This document shows, in pieces, positions 1-11,689 of a stretch of 64,000 nt of DNA; the first letter of the stretch is position 1, and every line of letters starts with the position of its first letter. Origin of the DNA: Acheta domesticus (lineage: Eukaryota; Arthropoda; Insecta; Orthoptera; Gryllidae); the NCBI GenBank assembly GCA_031308135.1, contig JAHLJT010008756.1, positions 60,692,817 through 60,756,816 of the forward strand, written 5' to 3'. Both the position numbers and the translations under genes were made by a program. The notes under the pieces are model-generated. The model did not search any database and was not told the DNA's origin. It saw nothing but the letters and a program-made list of their open reading frames with translations.

Positions 1-140
1 CTTCACCACGCCTTCGTTCTTCACCACGCCTTCGTTCTTCACCACGCCTTCGTTCTTCACCACGCCTTCGTTCTTCACCACGCCTTCGTTCTTCACCACG
101 CCTTCGTTCTTCACCACGCCCCAATCTTCACCACGCCCCA
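1..140. repeat. 18-bp minisatellite, cut by the window edge
   Basis: About seven near-identical tandem copies of an 18-bp unit (CTTCACCACGCCTTCGTT) run from base 1. They decay after about 126 into units ending CCCCAAT. The array begins outside the window, so its full size is unknown. Short frames crossing it are not treated as genes. Confidence 0.93.
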
Positions 141-620
141 ATTTTCACCTCTCCCCAATCTTCATTCTTGCCGTTACCTTTATGGGAAGAACGCCCGTGT
201 CCTAGGCAAAAGAACTTGCGATGCACGAAGCGCCGGAAGACCAACGTCGTAAAGAACTTGCGGCTGCCGCTTCGCATCCGCCGCCCTCCTTCCGCCTGGA
301 GGAGGCGCAGCTGGCAGCGAGCACCGCTTCCCCCTACCACGCCCCTCCCCGCCCCAAGCGTCGAAGCAGAGTTGGCCCGAACTACACCTGACACACGGGC
401 AATGAATTTCACAGAATTCCGAAGGACTTACAACAATTTTACTTCCTTCCTTACTACTTCGTGATATAGAAAAAAAAGGAAAAATTTCCATTTTATTACA
501 GAAAAGCACGTTTTGTGGATCCCTGATAATGAAAAAGTGGATCGTTCTTGATTTAATACAAAGTGCATTACTTCCTCTAACACGTTATGTATTTAAAATC
601 TACGATTAGGCTACAGGCTT
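141..620. other. GC-rich island followed by unannotated spacer
   Basis: A GC-rich, CpG-rich block at about 220-380 is followed by AT-rich spacer. Open frames of about 100 codons exist on both strands here, but they overlap, look arginine- and proline-rich, and lack any recognisable domain. No gene is called. Confidence 0.4.
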
Positions 621-639
621 TCGCCGACCGCGGTGCCAC

Positions 640-870
640 AGCCTCTCGGCCACGGGATTCGTGTCGTTAGCGCGAAGACATCCTTTCACCGTTAACACTG
701 GTCTTCATAACCTTAGGGTGGTCTTTCGCATCCTCACACAGCAATAGATACTAGGACATTTGTAGGGAAAGCGCACATTTATAATTTGCCTCGGCCATGA
801 ATCAAACCCGGGGTTTGCGCCGTGGAAAACGAGCACGCTAACCAACGAGCCACCGAGGGAGGCAAACGGC
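640..870 (-). mobile_element. tRNA-derived SINE fragment (minus strand)
   Basis: Read on the minus strand from about 870, the sequence has an A-box-like TGGCTCGTTGG at the 5' side and a B-box-like GGTTTGATTC about 45 bp later. A non-tRNA body containing GATGCGAAAGACCACC follows. This is the layout of a tRNA-headed SINE. There are no intact cloverleaf arms, so it is not called as a tRNA gene. Both borders are approximate. Confidence 0.6.
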
Positions 871-1570
871 ATCGCTAGTAGGCAATAAATGATAAAAAGA
901 AGTGCGTGAGTAGAGATCCCCTAAGGTTTATCACGTTAGAAGAAGCGGATATTAGAGATAAAATGAATAGACGTGTGGGTGCATCCATGTAGGGCAGACT
1001 TAGCTCATCTTCCAGAACATCTTTCGTGTCAGTCCCATTGGCATTCTTTCTTCATTCCTTTGAGTATATCAGTATTGTCGTCTATAACGCACCCCGTTTG
1101 TCACTTTTCATCCTTCCACCATTCGCTGCCCCTTTCTGCTCCCACTTCCCTCACACATATGCCTCATTCGTATGACCCATTTTCTGTTACCCACTGCCCT
1201 CTCTTCCGTCTCGTGTAGTCCCGCGCACTCTGCCTGAGCCACGCACAAACAGGCAACACCAGCTGCTTTTATGTTGCTGCTTTTTTCGCTCGACTCGTGT
1301 CCATTTCACGTCCAAGTGGCTCGTCCTAATCCTAATTGCATCAGCGGGGCGTAGTTCGGGGCCGAGGCGGGGAGCGGCAGGGGGGAAAGGTGAGGGAGGG
1401 AGGACACTCGCTCCGCGATTATACGACTCGCTAATGCCCCGGAGGCGAATCCTCCCCGCTGCCGGCTTTCGAGCTTCACCCTCCCACGCGCCTGTTTCAG
1501 CCCGATATTCACTACCCCTCCAGCCCTCCATCACGCCCCCGAGTCCTCATGCTCATAGCACTCACGCCAT
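871..1570. other. Spacer with pyrimidine-rich stretch, no gene seen
   Basis: Pyrimidine-rich sequence (about 1030-1250) passes into a GC-rich stretch (1330-1550) that leads into the 15-bp array. Small open frames overlap on both strands and show no domain. Nothing functional is recognised. Confidence 0.35.
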
Positions 1571-1574
1571 CCAG

Positions 1575-2250
1575 CCCCCGGTCCCCGCGCCCCCGGTCCC
1601 CGCGCCCCCGGTCCCCGCGCCCCCGGTCCCCGCGCCCCCGGTCCCCGCGCCCCCGGTCCCCGCGCCCCCGGTCCCCGCGCCCCCGGTCCCCGCGCCCCCG
1701 GTCCCCGCGCCCCCGGTCCCCGCGCCCCCGGTCCCCGCGCCCCCGGTCCCCGCGCCCCCGGTCCCCGCGCCCCCGGTCCCCGCGCCCCGGCCCCGCGCTC
1801 CCGGTCCCCGCGCCCCCTGTCCCCGCGCCCCCGGTCCCCGCGCCCCCGGTCCCCGCGCCCCCGGTCCCCGCGCCCCCGGTCCCCGCGCCCCCGGTCCCCG
1901 CGCCCCCGGTCCCCGCGCCCCCGGTCCCCGCGCCCCCGGTCCCCGCGCCCCCGGTCCCCGCGCCCCCGGTCCCCGCGCCCCCGGTCCCCGCGCCCCCGGT
2001 CCCCGCGCCCCCGGTCCCCGCGCCCCCCGGTCCCCGCGCCCCCGGTCCCCGCGCCCCCGGTCCCCGCGCCCCCGGTCCCCGCGCCCCCGGTCCCCGCGCC
2101 CCCGGTCCCCGCGCCCCCGGTCCCCGCGCCCCCCGGTCCCCGCGCCCCCGGTCCCCGCGCCCCCGGTCCCCGCGCCCCCGGTCCCCGCGCCCCCGGTCCC
2201 CGCGCCCCCGGTCCCCGCGCCCCGGTCCCCGCGCCCCCGGTCCCCCGGAG
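1575..2250. repeat. 15-bp GC minisatellite (CCCGGTCCCCGCGCC)n
   Basis: About 45 copies of a 15-bp unit, almost pure G+C. Single-base gains or losses occur near 1790, 2028, 2133 and 2220. The unit has no stop codon in any frame and is a multiple of three, so it reads as [10 protein letters not shown] or [10 protein letters not shown] on one strand and GRGDRG on the other. These 245-274 codon frames are treated as artefacts. Confidence 0.96.
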
Positions 2251-2494
2251 TCAGCTAGAGTACTCATAAATGTTGGAACAGAGTAGAAGAAATACTTATT
2301 CAATCCCTTACGGAAACTCAGAAGATATGTTAGTGGAAGTAATAATGCAATATGATGTACGTTTTGTCCTCAGAAAGTAAAACAATCCGTGCAATGCATG
2401 CATGAGCGCGAATAATTGAATTACGAATCAACGGGATGATGTTAGAATTGTATGGACTGATATGATTGTACGAATGTTCGGATTGATATGATTG

Positions 2495-2975
2495 ATTAGT
2501 TGTTCTTCCACTACTAAGGTAGTTGGGCTCGTCAGTGTCGTGCATACTCCTTTGCGGAAGGCGAGGGTGATCTCCCGCTAGATGGAGTGATTCAGTGCCG
2601 ACATACACGTCGATTGGCACAGTTTTCCCCCAACCAAGCATGTGCCACCAGCGGACACCGCCCCAGCCGGGACAAGCTACAAGCTCCCCTCTGGTCTCGC
2701 GACATGTGTGTTAGTATAGTGCATGTGTGTGTAAGGGGGTGAGTTTAGGACAGGGAAGAGGAAGGAAAGATCCGTGTCCCGTTTGTTATCTCCTCCAGTA
2801 TTCACTTTGTATTGATCGTAGAAACAACGGAAACTACCCATCAGAGCAGTCGGCCGCTCAAATTCTCCTCCAGACCGCGGCTGAATTCGTCCTAGCTATC
2901 CATCTAGAGTCGAAACTTCTGCCACCGTCGGTCCTCGAACCCTAGGCCCTCACGGTCTGTGACTTAAGAGAAAGT
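2495..2975 (-). mobile_element. SINE-A copy (minus strand), 5'-truncated
   Basis: This matches, on the minus strand, the SINE-A family defined by the complete copy at 38282-38831. Shared blocks include the CTCCGATC/GGTAGTTTTCCGT region near 2830 and the CCCGGCTGGGGCGGTG-type region near 2660. The tRNA-derived head is incomplete and ends near 2975, next to another tRNA-like segment. Divergence from the complete copy is clear by eye but unmeasured. Confidence 0.75.
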
Positions 2976-2984
2976 CAGCCACAC

Positions 2985-3090
2985 CCACGTGCTTAAAACA
3001 CCCATGGGTCTCGAACCCGCAGTCTTCCACTCTACGAACTTCGTTGCTGCTCCCTGCGCATAGGCTACCGACGGGACGTCGGCAAACACT
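2985..3090 (-). mobile_element. tRNA-like head, probable SINE fragment
   Basis: The minus strand carries a B box (GGTTCGAGACC) inside a short hairpin resembling a T arm. The acceptor stem and anticodon arm are not convincing, so this is probably a SINE head and not a working tRNA gene. It directly abuts the SINE-A copy. Confidence 0.4.
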
Positions 3091-3528
3091 ATCCGGCGAC
3101 TGGAAACTTGCACGTTGCGAGAATAAACCCCCGAGGGGACTCGAGCGGGAAAGAGAAGACGAGCTGCGAGAGGCGCTGACGCAGGAGCGCATCGCGTGCC
3201 AGGGTGGTCACGCGGACGACGACCCCGAAAGCTGCAGGGGGGATGTGGGTAATTTATAATCCTATTTTTGGGTGTGCGGCTAATAATACACGATGTCATT
3301 ATCGGCACAAGGGCCCTCTGAACCATCACCGTTCGCCGGTAGCAAATAACAGGAAGGAGACAAACGTCAATATCTAGTTTTACATTTATATAGGTATGGG
3401 TACAATATTACATTTTAATAAAATAGCACTTTGCTTTTGTTCAGAATATTTAACTGAACGTTGAATACTGTTTTACAAATTGTAAATTAAATATTTTTTA
3501 TGATAACCGTGAAATATTTCGGGCATTA

Positions 3529-3529
<1 letters not shown>

Positions 3530-3584
<55 letters not shown>
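3530..3584. repeat. (TG)n microsatellite
   Basis: An uninterrupted TG dinucleotide run of about 27 repeats. Confidence 0.97.
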
Positions 3585-3585
<1 letters not shown>

Positions 3586-4780
3586 TGAAGTTGCTTCCCG
3601 GAATAGATTAATGGAATTTTGTTAATTCAGCAGAATCCTAGGCAGGGACGTGTCGGTCGTCATGTTGTGGCCTCCTAAAGGGTTGGAAACATCTCTTTCG
3701 GACCGTCTCAAGGACAGACAAGATTCTACTACTTTTTTTCTAATTCGGTAGTACTGAACGAGATTAGTATTTCTGCCTTTCGCTTGATTTACGGCTATAC
3801 GGCCCTCTTCAACAATTATTCATTGATGAACAATGATGCGGAATGAATATTAATTGATACGTGGTAATTGATGTGTGTTTTTTTTATTTGCTTCACAATC
3901 TGTTTTAAAACGTCCACAGACACGGTGGAGGTGTCTGTTGCCCAGGCTACTGCCGCCCGAACACAATGAGAGGGGGGTCAGAGGGACAGAATGAGGACAC
4001 GGCTTGTGACGTAGCAGCCAGAGGAGACGCAGACAGCATGGTGAGCGAGGAGGCACAAGCGACGCGCACGCAAAGATCTTGTTTGCGCTCCAATGCCGCA
4101 CACGACGGACATATTTACTCTGGCTTCCAAACTCGGTATTCTCTCTCCTGTAAAATCTGTGACCTATTGTCTGGATTTTCGACTTGATTTCCGGATAATT
4201 GATTACCGGTTCGTTTTGGTTGTGTATTGCTGACACTGAAGTCACAACCTTTTCGCTCCGTGCACAGAGCAACCGTCTGTACAATCCTTATTGGAAACTT
4301 ATTTGACCCAACATTTGAAGTTCATAACCTTTAGTCACATTTACGAATAAACGACGTGTTGGGAAAACAGTATATTAGCCCTTACGCTTAAATGCACAGC
4401 CAAATGAGACCTGCAATAATATATTCATTCACACATTGCATTCATTCTCACACCGAAAAATTAGCGTAAAATAGAGAAAATTACTACATGGATTGTTTTT
4501 ATTGGATATATTTGTCTTTGTAGGAAAACGATTTGAGAATATAAACGTTCTTCCTAAAAAATTCGAAATAATTTTTACTAGTTGCTATTCCTGTAATTTC
4601 ATTCCGTTGATGTGCAATAAAACGACGCTCATTTATACTTCTTATTAATTCAAAAAAATAACATTCATAACATTAAGTTATCCAACTCTATAGCGGTGAG
4701 AGTTGAGGCAAAACCTAAAGGCTCGAACGAACAGAGTTTGGAAAATCGTGGAATCGATTGCGGCTAGAAGCAAGTAATTT
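3585..4780. other. Unassigned AT-rich spacer
   Basis: No recognisable gene. Open frames of 73 and 144 codons overlap on opposite strands around 3850-4284, with no domain or splice context that I can support. Confidence 0.35.
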
Positions 4781-4789
4781 TCTTGTCTT

Positions 4790-5220
4790 TAATAAAACAA
4801 TGAAGGCTTTCACAGCTGGATGTACTATTAAAAATACCTTCCGGACTATATAGTCGAGGTCGATCGGACATTCTGTGCCCAATCGTTTCGTCGCCTACTG
4901 CGGCAGACATCTTCAGTGGCTACTGAGTACACCCAGAGATTGTGACTATCGCTGAGTGTGTGGCACCTGCCGGAATCGCATTCGTAGGACGAATCCTCTG
5001 ATCAGCAGTTTCATTGTTTTCCGAGGTTGGCATGATCACTTCCATGCGAATGCCGGAGAAGCATTCTACACAACGAGTCACGTAACACAGACGACCATTC
5101 CGTTCCATTACCTCCCCATTATTCCATCTATTCCAATCGAGACTGGCTACGTGGGAAGTACGCCCTGTTCTTGCGCGGATATTGTAAGAGACTAACACTA
5201 GGAAAATAAGTGTCACAATC
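4790..5220 (-). mobile_element. Penelope-like pseudo-LTR remnant with hammerhead-type core
   Basis: On the minus strand, CTGAAGATG (4908-4916) is followed by a short stem (902-908 pairing with 890-895) and then CGAAACG (4884-4890). This CTGA(A/T)GA-stem-GAAAC layout is the hammerhead-type core described in Penelope-like element terminal repeats. Downstream on the same strand is ACTATATAGTCCGGAAGG. The upstream minus-strand sequence to about 5216 stays open for 98 codons but has no recognisable RT or GIY-YIG domain. The assignment rests on motif layout, and catalytic competence is not claimed. Confidence 0.5.
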
Positions 5221-5589
5221 TTAGTTAGTACAATGGGAAAAAATGTATATTTTTACACAAACTCAACACTTCTCCAACTTTTTTTATTTTTTATACAGCT
5301 GCCTATTTTCAATTTACTTTAATGTTTTTTCTTCTGTTTGTTCACTAAAATCCTGCACAGATAATTTCATTTGTACGCGTGTTATTAATAGTGATCGTCG
5401 TGATACCTCATCCATCATTACTAGTATTTCATGATCTATATGTCCTTTCCCCACCCGGTACACGACCTTTTGAATTTCAAATCACATTTCTTCCACAATG
5501 GTGGCGTCTTCACAACATAACTTTCGTCTTTGATGCTTTCTCAAGCGCTTCACATACTCCTTGCTCTTCCCTCTCGCCCCCATCAGATT

Positions 5590-5870
5590 CTCTCCTTCGT
5601 TCCTCCTCCTCCTCCTCCTCCTCCCCACTCCTCGCCGCGTAGCACCGCAGGTTCCTGCGGGCAGCGCTGCGGCCTCCTCCCGGCAAATAATAAAATTACG
5701 GGCGCGAGCGGCGAGGCTACCGCCCCCGCCGCCCCCGCCTCCCCGCGCCACCCCCCGCGCCCCGGCCGCCGCGCGCAACGGGCGTGTTCAATTTGCAAAG
5801 AACTTCTCCCTTTGAGCGGCCGCGCGGGGGGCGCGGCAACGCTCCGGGGGCTGGACTGATCGGAATACGA
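5590..5870. other. GC/CpG-rich island
   Basis: A (TCC)n run is followed by dense CpG sequence with a short AT-rich core (ATAATAAAATTA near 5687). It is one of many similar islands in the left 45 kb. No coding exon is recognised. Confidence 0.5.
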
Positions 5871-6014
5871 ATCGGAAATGGGGAGGGCACGAGGGGGCGG
5901 GTGGGTCGTCGGAGAAGGCTACGAGGCGGCCTGGCTACGTAAGCGACGTTGACGGTGCACGCAATGAAGGGGCAGTGGGAGAAACTGTGAGAACAATCAA
6001 CAGAAGGAGAGGGT

Positions 6015-8480
6015 AACAGCGGGGTTGGGCAACAGCAGGGGCGGGCAACAGCGGGGGCGGGCAACAGCGGGAGCGGGCAACAGCGGGAGCGGGCAACAGC
6101 GGAAGCGGGCAACAGCGGAAGCGGGCAACAGCGGAAGCGGGCAACAGCGGAAGCGGGCAACAGCGGAAGCGGGCAACAGCGAAAGCGGGCAACAGTGGAA
6201 GCGGGCAACAGCGGAAGCGGGCAACAGCGGAAGCGGGCAACAGCGGAAGCGGGCAACAGCGGAAGCGGGCAACAGCGGAAGCGGGCAACAGCGGAAGCGG
6301 GCAACAGCGGAAGCGGGCAACAGCGGAAGCGGGCAACAGCGGAAGCGGGCAACAGCGGAAGCGGGCAACAGCGGAAGTGGGCAACAGCGGGAGCGGGCAA
6401 AAGCGGGAGCGGGCAACAGCGGGAGCGGGCAACAGCGGAAGCGGGCAACAGTGGAGCGGGCAACAGCGGGAGCGGGCAACAGCGGGAGCGGGCAACAGTG
6501 GGAGCGGGCAACAGCGGGAGCGGGCAACAGCGGGAGCGGGCAACAGCGGAAGCGGGCAACAGTGGGAGCGGGCAACAGCGGGAGCGGGCAACAGCGGGAG
6601 CGGGCAACAGCGGGAGCGGGCAACAGCGGAAGCGGGCAACAGCGGAAGCGGGCAACAGTGGGAGCGGGCAACAGCGGGAGCGGGCAACAGCGGGAGCGGG
6701 CAACAGCGGGAGCGGGCAACAGCGGAAGCGGGCAACAGCGGAAGCGGGCAACAGTGGGAGCGGGCAACAGCGGGAGCGGGCAACAGCGGGAGCGGGCAAC
6801 AGCGGGAGCGGGCAACAGCGGAAGCGGGCAAACAGTGGGAGCGGGCAACAGCGGAAGCGGGCAACAGTGGGAGCGGGCAACAGCGGAAGCGGGCAACAGC
6901 GGGAGCGGGCAACAGCGGGAGCGGGCAACAGCGGGAGCGGGCAACAGCGGAAGCGGGCAACAGTGGGAGCGGGCAACAGCGGGAGCGGGCAACAGCGGGA
7001 GCGGGCAACAGCGGGAGCGGGCAACAGCGGAAGCGGGCAACAGTGGGAGCGGGCAACAGCGGGAGCGGGCAACAGCGGGAGCGGGCAACAGCGGAAGCGG
7101 GCAACAGTGGAGCGGGCAACAGCGGGAGCGGGCAACAGCGGGAGCGGGCAACAGCGGGAGCGGGCAACAGTGGGAGCGGGCAACAGCGGGAGCGGGCAAC
7201 AGCGGGAGCGGGCAACAGCGGGAGCGGGCAACAGCGGAAGCGGGCAACAGCGGAAGCGGGCAACAGTGGGAGCGGGCAACAGCGGAAGCGGGCAACAGCG
7301 GGAGCGGGCAACAGCGGAAGCGGGCAACAGTGGGAGCGGGCAACAGCGGGAGCGGGCAACAGCGGGAGCGGGCAACAGTGGGAGCGGGCAACAGCGGGAG
7401 CGGGCAACAGCGGGAGCGGGCAACAGCGGAAGCGGGCAACAGTGGGAGCGGGCAACAGCGGGAGCGGGCAACAGCGGGAGGCGGGCAACAGCGGGAGCGG
7501 GCAACAGCGGAAGCGGGCAACAGCGGAAGCGGGCAACAGTGGGAGCGGGCAACAGCGGGAGCGGGCAACAGCGGGAGCGGGCAACAGCGGGAGCGGGCAA
7601 CAGCGGAAGCGGGCAACAGCGGAAGCGGGCAACAGTGGGAGCGGGCAACAGCGGGAGCGGGCAACAGCGGGAGCGGGCAACAGCGGGAGCGGGCAACAGC
7701 GGAAGCGGGCAACAGTGGGAGCGGGCAACAGCGGAAGCGGGCAACAGTGGGAGCGGGCAACAGCGGAAGCGGGCAACAGCGGGAGCGGGCAACAGCGGAG
7801 CGGGCAACAGCGGGAGCGGGCAACAGCGGAAGCGGGCAACAGTGGGAGCGGGCAACAGCGGGAGCGGGCAACAGCGGGAGCGGGCAACAGCGGGAGCGGG
7901 CAACAGCGAAGCGGGCAACAGTGGGAGCGGGCAACAGCGGGAGCGGGCAACAGCGGGAGCGGGCAACAGCGGAAGCGGGCAACAGTGGGAGCGGGCAACA
8001 GCGGGAGCGGGCAACAGCGGGAGCGGGCAACAGCGGGAGCGGGCAACAGCGGAAGCGGGCAACAGTGGGAGCGGGCAACAGCGGGAGCGGGCAACAGCGG
8101 GAGCGGGCAACAGCGGGAGCGGGCAACAGCGGAAGCGGGCAACAGCGGAAGCGGGCAACAGTGGGAGCGGGCAACAGCGGAAGCGGGCAACAGCGGGAGC
8201 GGGCAACAGCGGAAGCGGGCAACAGTGGGAGCGGGCAACAGCGGGAGCGGGCAACAGCGGGAGCGGGCAACAGAGGGAGCGGGCAACAGCGGAAGCGGGC
8301 AACAGTGGGAGCGGGCAACAGCGGAAGCGGGCAACAGCGGGAGCGGGCAACAGCGGAAGCGGGCAACAGTGGGAGCGGGCAACAGCGGGAGCGGGCAACA
8401 GCGGGAGCGGGCAACAGCGGGAGCGGGCAACAGCGGGAGCGGGCAACAGCGGGAGGCGGGCAACAGCGGGAGGCGGGCAA
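6015..8480. repeat. 16-bp satellite array with monomer variants
   Basis: About 150 tandem copies of a 16-bp unit (GCGGGCAACAGCGGRA). Three main variants alternate: GCGGGAGC, GCGGAAGC and GTGGGAGC. From about 6430 onward they recur in blocks of five or six monomers (about 80-96 bp), a higher-order pattern; 6100-6370 is almost purely the GCGGAAGC type. The unit length is not a multiple of three and contains no stop, so frames of 760-997 codons run through on both strands with a 16-residue period. These are not treated as proteins. Confidence 0.97.
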
Positions 8481-8489
8481 AAGCGAGGA

Positions 8490-9170
8490 TGACTAAAAGC
8501 GGGGGTGATGTGAGTGGAGAGGACGCTGGACATCGGGGGCAGGCGGTGTGCCGATGGCGGCCGGGCGGGTCGGGGGCAACGACCGCGGCGGAGGTGACAA
8601 GGGCCTGTGAGGCGGAAGACGCGAGAGATACGATGGAAACAGGAGACGGAGAAGGCGGGGGCGTGGCGGGGGTGGCGTGGCGGGTGTGTGGGGGGCGGCT
8701 GACGCTGCACTAAGGCGGCTGCCGCCCCGGATTACCGTCCGGCCGCCCAGACGCCGCCCACGGCCCGCCGCCCACCGCCCGGGCACGTCCCACGAGCGCT
8801 GAGCCGAGAACCGCGGGATAAAAGGAATATTCAGGGGAAAACACACACACACACACGCGCGCTCGCACACGCGCTCGCACACGCGCTCGCACACGCGCTC
8901 GCACACGCACGCGTGCGCATGCGCACGGAAACGCGCCGCGCGCTCGCCGACGCGTTCTCAGCGCTCGCTGCGGCCGACTCGATAACAGAAAGCTATTACG
9001 TCGGCGGCAGGGGCGGGGGCGTGGAAATAATCGGGGGCGGGGCGGGGCCGGCCGGTGCTGATATACGGCCCTCGCCGCATACCCGGTTCCTCGTGAGTGG
9101 CCGGCCGGCCGGCGCGCCGCCCGCCTGCGCGGCCATCCCTCGAGTGGCGCCGAATATATTTTTCCGCTGA
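8490..9170. other. CpG-rich island flanking the 16-bp satellite
   Basis: Very GC-rich sequence enclosing an alternating purine-pyrimidine tract. Small AT-rich cores sit inside it, for example AGCTATTACG near 8991 and AATATATTTTTCCGC near 9152. No domain is recognised in any frame. Confidence 0.45.
8838..8927. repeat. (AC)n plus 12-bp (ACGCGCTCGCAC)n tract
   Basis: An AC run is followed by about four copies of a 12-bp unit. It ends in 27 strictly alternating purine-pyrimidine bases at about 8901-8927. Confidence 0.9.
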
Positions 9171-9329
9171 TGGAATATCGGTACTCTTCACCTCTGCCGC
9201 CCGCAGAGGTGCACTTGGCAGAGAGCGCTTTCTGAAACTGCACGGCAGACGCCAACGAAATCGGCGCACGTGCCTTCGAACACGCAAAGATCATTCAGAC
9301 CAACAGAACAGTACAAAGAACGTTTCTTA

Positions 9330-10800
9330 GAAAAGCATGTAGAGAGATTGTGTTGCCTGCAAAATAACGATCTTTTACTAAACAACACTGAAAGACCTTA
9401 ATAAAAAAGTTTATTTTAATAAGTCATAAAACTTATGGACATCTACGTAGGAAAAAACAAAAATGCTAAAGTTTGTCGACTTAAATGATGAAGGCAGCAA
9501 GAAATCAGAGATCAGACATGGTAGAACGTTTTTCAAATTCTTGCATGTTAAATTTTTAAACTATGACTTAGTTCTATTAGTCCAGATTTTCTTTTAAAAA
9601 CTCGTAGTTTTTAGAATATGAGGAAGTCATTCACATAACTCGAAGATAAAAAAATGTTCTTCTTTTGCATTTGTACCGTCACATTTCATGTTTCATTAAG
9701 ACATCACTCGAATCGAAATCACAGAGTGATGGAAATTGAGTAGATATTCTGCGACTGAAGCTCCTTTTTCTGAAATGAGATTAATTAAAAGAAATAAATA
9801 ATTAAATTATCTGAATCACCGCGGATACATCGCCCAAAAAAGAAGAGTAGAAAACCTACAACCGAAAAATATTAGATATGCATTATACAGGAAATAGAAA
9901 ACCCCCAAAATATTATTTCATTTACATCTCATTCTCTGAAACTGACGACATAAGATAGGGTAATAAGATTGCGACATAAGATTGTATTGTGGAACAATAC
10001 AATCCCTACACTTTGTGAACACAGAGATAGACAGGTTTCCGAAAATGTAATTGAAATGTACTCTTTACCTAAATCTGTAAATGTATGTTTTATTGCAATA
10101 TTGTAGGATATCCTGCTATCAATTTAAACTTGAAAACATACTATGTCATGTGTAATCATAAACACTGAAAAATGTTTGTAAACGGACACATGTGTCAGAC
10201 GATTGCTGAACAATGAGTTTATTTGTTATACTCACTAGCATTCGCTTTTAAAAACAAACTTCGGACTTAAAAACTATTTTTGCTTCGTCAACTAGGACTA
10301 GTATTGTACAAGGATATCGCTGAATTGCGTTGTGATTGTATTGTAGGTAGTTGGTCTTGAAAATGACGACGGATAAGCGCTCTTTCTATTAATTTTAGTA
10401 TATGATTAAAATTTCATGTTTTAGCTCTAAATCAGAAAATAAGGACACGTAATATCACATCTAGGGTCCCCTACCTTTCATTTGGAGAAAAAACACGAAG
10501 TGGAAAACTCAAATTCAGTTTCAAACGAAAACCATTACTTTTTTAAATTTCAAATATAGAGATTAGTCAATTTTGGTATGGAGAATTAGGAAAGTCAGGA
10601 AATACGATAAGTAGCAAAGAACCAACTCCAAATACAGCAGGAGTAGTGAACTGACGAGTCATAAAAGATTAAGTCACGGGCCCCAAAAAGTCGAATACAA
10701 AGGTCCACGACACTACTCGAGCAAAAAGCTATCCAATGAATCCTCCCACATCTTTGAAACGCCTGAAAACCAGCAGCAAAGAAGAAGAAGAAAAAACAGA
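9330..10800. other. AT-rich spacer containing a dispersed-repeat segment
   Basis: No gene is recognised. The segment at about 9808-9885 is related to 56653-56735 (shared GCGGATACATCGC and TACAACCG blocks), so at least part of this stretch is a dispersed repeat. The rest shows nothing I can name. Confidence 0.45.
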
Positions 10801-10974
10801 ACGGCCGAGCGGGAGCAGCTGGGGACGTGTTTGTCCTCAAAGTCGCGCCGGCGAACGCCGAGGGCCCAGTTACCTTCATCGCGAGGATCGCACTTAGAAG
10901 GCACGAGGAGGGAGGGGGTGGGGGAGCCCACTTAGGAGATTGCGCTCTTTCGCGGCGCCAAACGAGCTGGTGAC

Positions 10975-11250
10975 ACCCACGCCCGCGCCTGCCCCCGCCC
11001 CCGCGCCCGCTCCCGCCCCTCCCACGCATGCCCACGCTCCCGCCCACGCTCCCGCCCCCGCGCCCACGTCCGCGCCCGCGCCCGCCCGCGCGCCCGTCCC
11101 CGCGCCCGCCCACGCCCACGCCTTTACCTAGGACCGGCCCCGCGCCCGCCCCCGCCCCCGCGCCCTACCCCCCCGCGCCCGCCCCCGCTCATGCCACTGC
11201 CCACGCCCCCGCCCACGCCCCCACCCCCGCGTCCGCCCCCGAGCGCGTGC
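10975..11250. repeat. Low-complexity CCCGCG/CCCACG array
   Basis: An imperfect hexamer-like array of CCCGCG, CCCACG and CCCGCC. Its frames encode PAPAPA or RPRPRP runs, and no gene is called. Confidence 0.85.
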
Positions 11251-11689
11251 CTGCCGCCGCCCCTGGCGCCCGTCGCATCGGGCTCCAACGCCGCCTCCGC
11301 TTCGCGGCGTCGCGACAGGCTTTTATTAAAACATTTCGCGAAATTAAAGAATTTGTAAATAGAACACAAAGGTCACACAGCGTTCAAGGAAGCAGGAAAT
11401 ATATTCGACAAAATGTGGCAACGCCATTTTTGTTAGCCACTGTTTTAATTGAGCGTATCAAGGTCAATGGTTTGTTGCTGATGCCCAGAGAAGCCACCTG
11501 TAGTCTTTAATGTTAATGCCGACTCACCTACGACCTCTGTCCATAACCCCTTACTAAAGCCTTCTATTTGATTAAACCTTAGAATATGAACAAATTATTC
11601 AGAATTATATTTAATGAAATGCCAAGGAGTTATGCAAGCATAATACCTCATTATTTTTTATTAATATCATTATTATTTACTGATTCGTT

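Noticed and set aside
1434..2303. 245-274 codon proline/arginine or glycine/arginine-rich frames
   Set aside because: Read-through of the 15-bp GC array, broken by single-base indels that change frame.
5717..8710. 997-codon minus-strand frame and other 760-840 codon frames over the 16-bp satellite
   Set aside because: All are periodic translations of one stop-free 16-bp unit, present in several frames of both strands.
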